From NCBI GenBank assembly GCA_947476285.1, contig CANJPU010000050.1, forward strand, positions 1 to 41,543: a DNA stretch of 41,543 nucleotides, given 5' to 3'. Source of the stretch: Comamonadaceae bacterium. Lineage in GTDB: Bacteria > Pseudomonadota > Gammaproteobacteria > Burkholderiales > Burkholderiaceae_C. Positions 41,499-41,543 of the stretch are shown here, piece after piece. Both the position numbers and the translations under genes were made by a program. Position 1 is the stretch's first letter. Every line of letters begins with the position of its first letter. The notes under the pieces were generated by a model. It did no database searches. It was given only the letters and a program-made list of their open reading frames with translations, and was not told where the DNA came from.

Positions 41499-41543
41499 GG
41501 TAAGGGGTGGGCGTGCGTTGCGGTGAAGACATGTCGAGCGCAC

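Overview
The window is high-GC DNA, densely coding on both strands, and looks like a chromosomal segment of a betaproteobacterium, most likely order Burkholderiales (Comamonadaceae or a relative). The evidence is indirect: two Bug-type periplasmic solute receptors, three CaiB/BaiF CoA-transferases, a SapC-family protein, a TrpS with a long C-terminal extension, and the order PHP phosphoesterase - YciO - M50 protease - trpS. No tRNA, rRNA or CRISPR array was seen.

Layout. Positions 1-1850 are an eroded accessory patch: a transposase fragment, a frameshifted and truncated higB-like toxin remnant that still carries a palindromic upstream site, a small RTX/DUF4214 gene, and a beheaded NTF2-like gene. 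Two direct copies of a ~38-bp repeat lie in this patch. An intact alpha/beta hydrolase follows, then a two-gene reverse-strand unit with a CheB-CheR-PAS fusion and a small PAS protein. Positions 6086-11761 form catabolic cluster 1: a ketopantoate-reductase-like enzyme, a Bug receptor and a CMD-family protein on the minus strand; divergently a family III CoA-transferase and a GntR/FCD regulator; then a second Bug receptor pointing back. A motif containing CTACATCCAA lies about 60 nt before the start codon of both the CoA-transferase and the second Bug gene, so it is a candidate operator for the GntR protein.

Positions 11866-27956 are mostly single-gene housekeeping or accessory functions: GNAT, a non-canonical Nramp-like transporter, a putative Na+/H+ antiporter, an esterase-like hydrolase joined to a GT41 TPR glycosyltransferase, CrcB, SapC with a CNNM/CorC membrane protein, ApaH, RhlE, a zinc metallopeptidase, pyroglutamyl peptidase, an orphan membrane protein, a PHP phosphoesterase (RNase AM-like) and a DMT exporter. 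A 242-bp element with 21-bp perfect terminal inverted repeats fills the gap between the convergent transporter genes.

Positions 28029-32641 look like the conserved yciO - M50 protease - trpS block, split by a two-gene module on the opposite strand: an AbiEii-like nucleotidyltransferase and a winged-helix partner. Its promoter region contains a perfect 14-7-14 inverted repeat. This is the best candidate for a mobile toxin-antitoxin or phage-defence module in the window.

Positions 32718-34732 hold a LuxR-type response regulator and a membrane histidine kinase whose genes converge and overlap. An acetolactate-synthase-type ThDP enzyme without a small subunit follows. Divergent from it is catabolic cluster 2 (36942-41167): a citrate-synthase/citryl-CoA-lyase-like protein, two CoA-transferases and an SDR. 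A good sigma70-type promoter with four 11-bp phased repeats precedes cluster 2. Its last CoA-transferase is clearly a paralogue of the one in cluster 1. Together the clusters suggest uptake, CoA activation, oxidation and C-C cleavage of an organic acid, but the substrate cannot be read from the sequence. The window ends in a 234-bp near-palindromic hairpin element.
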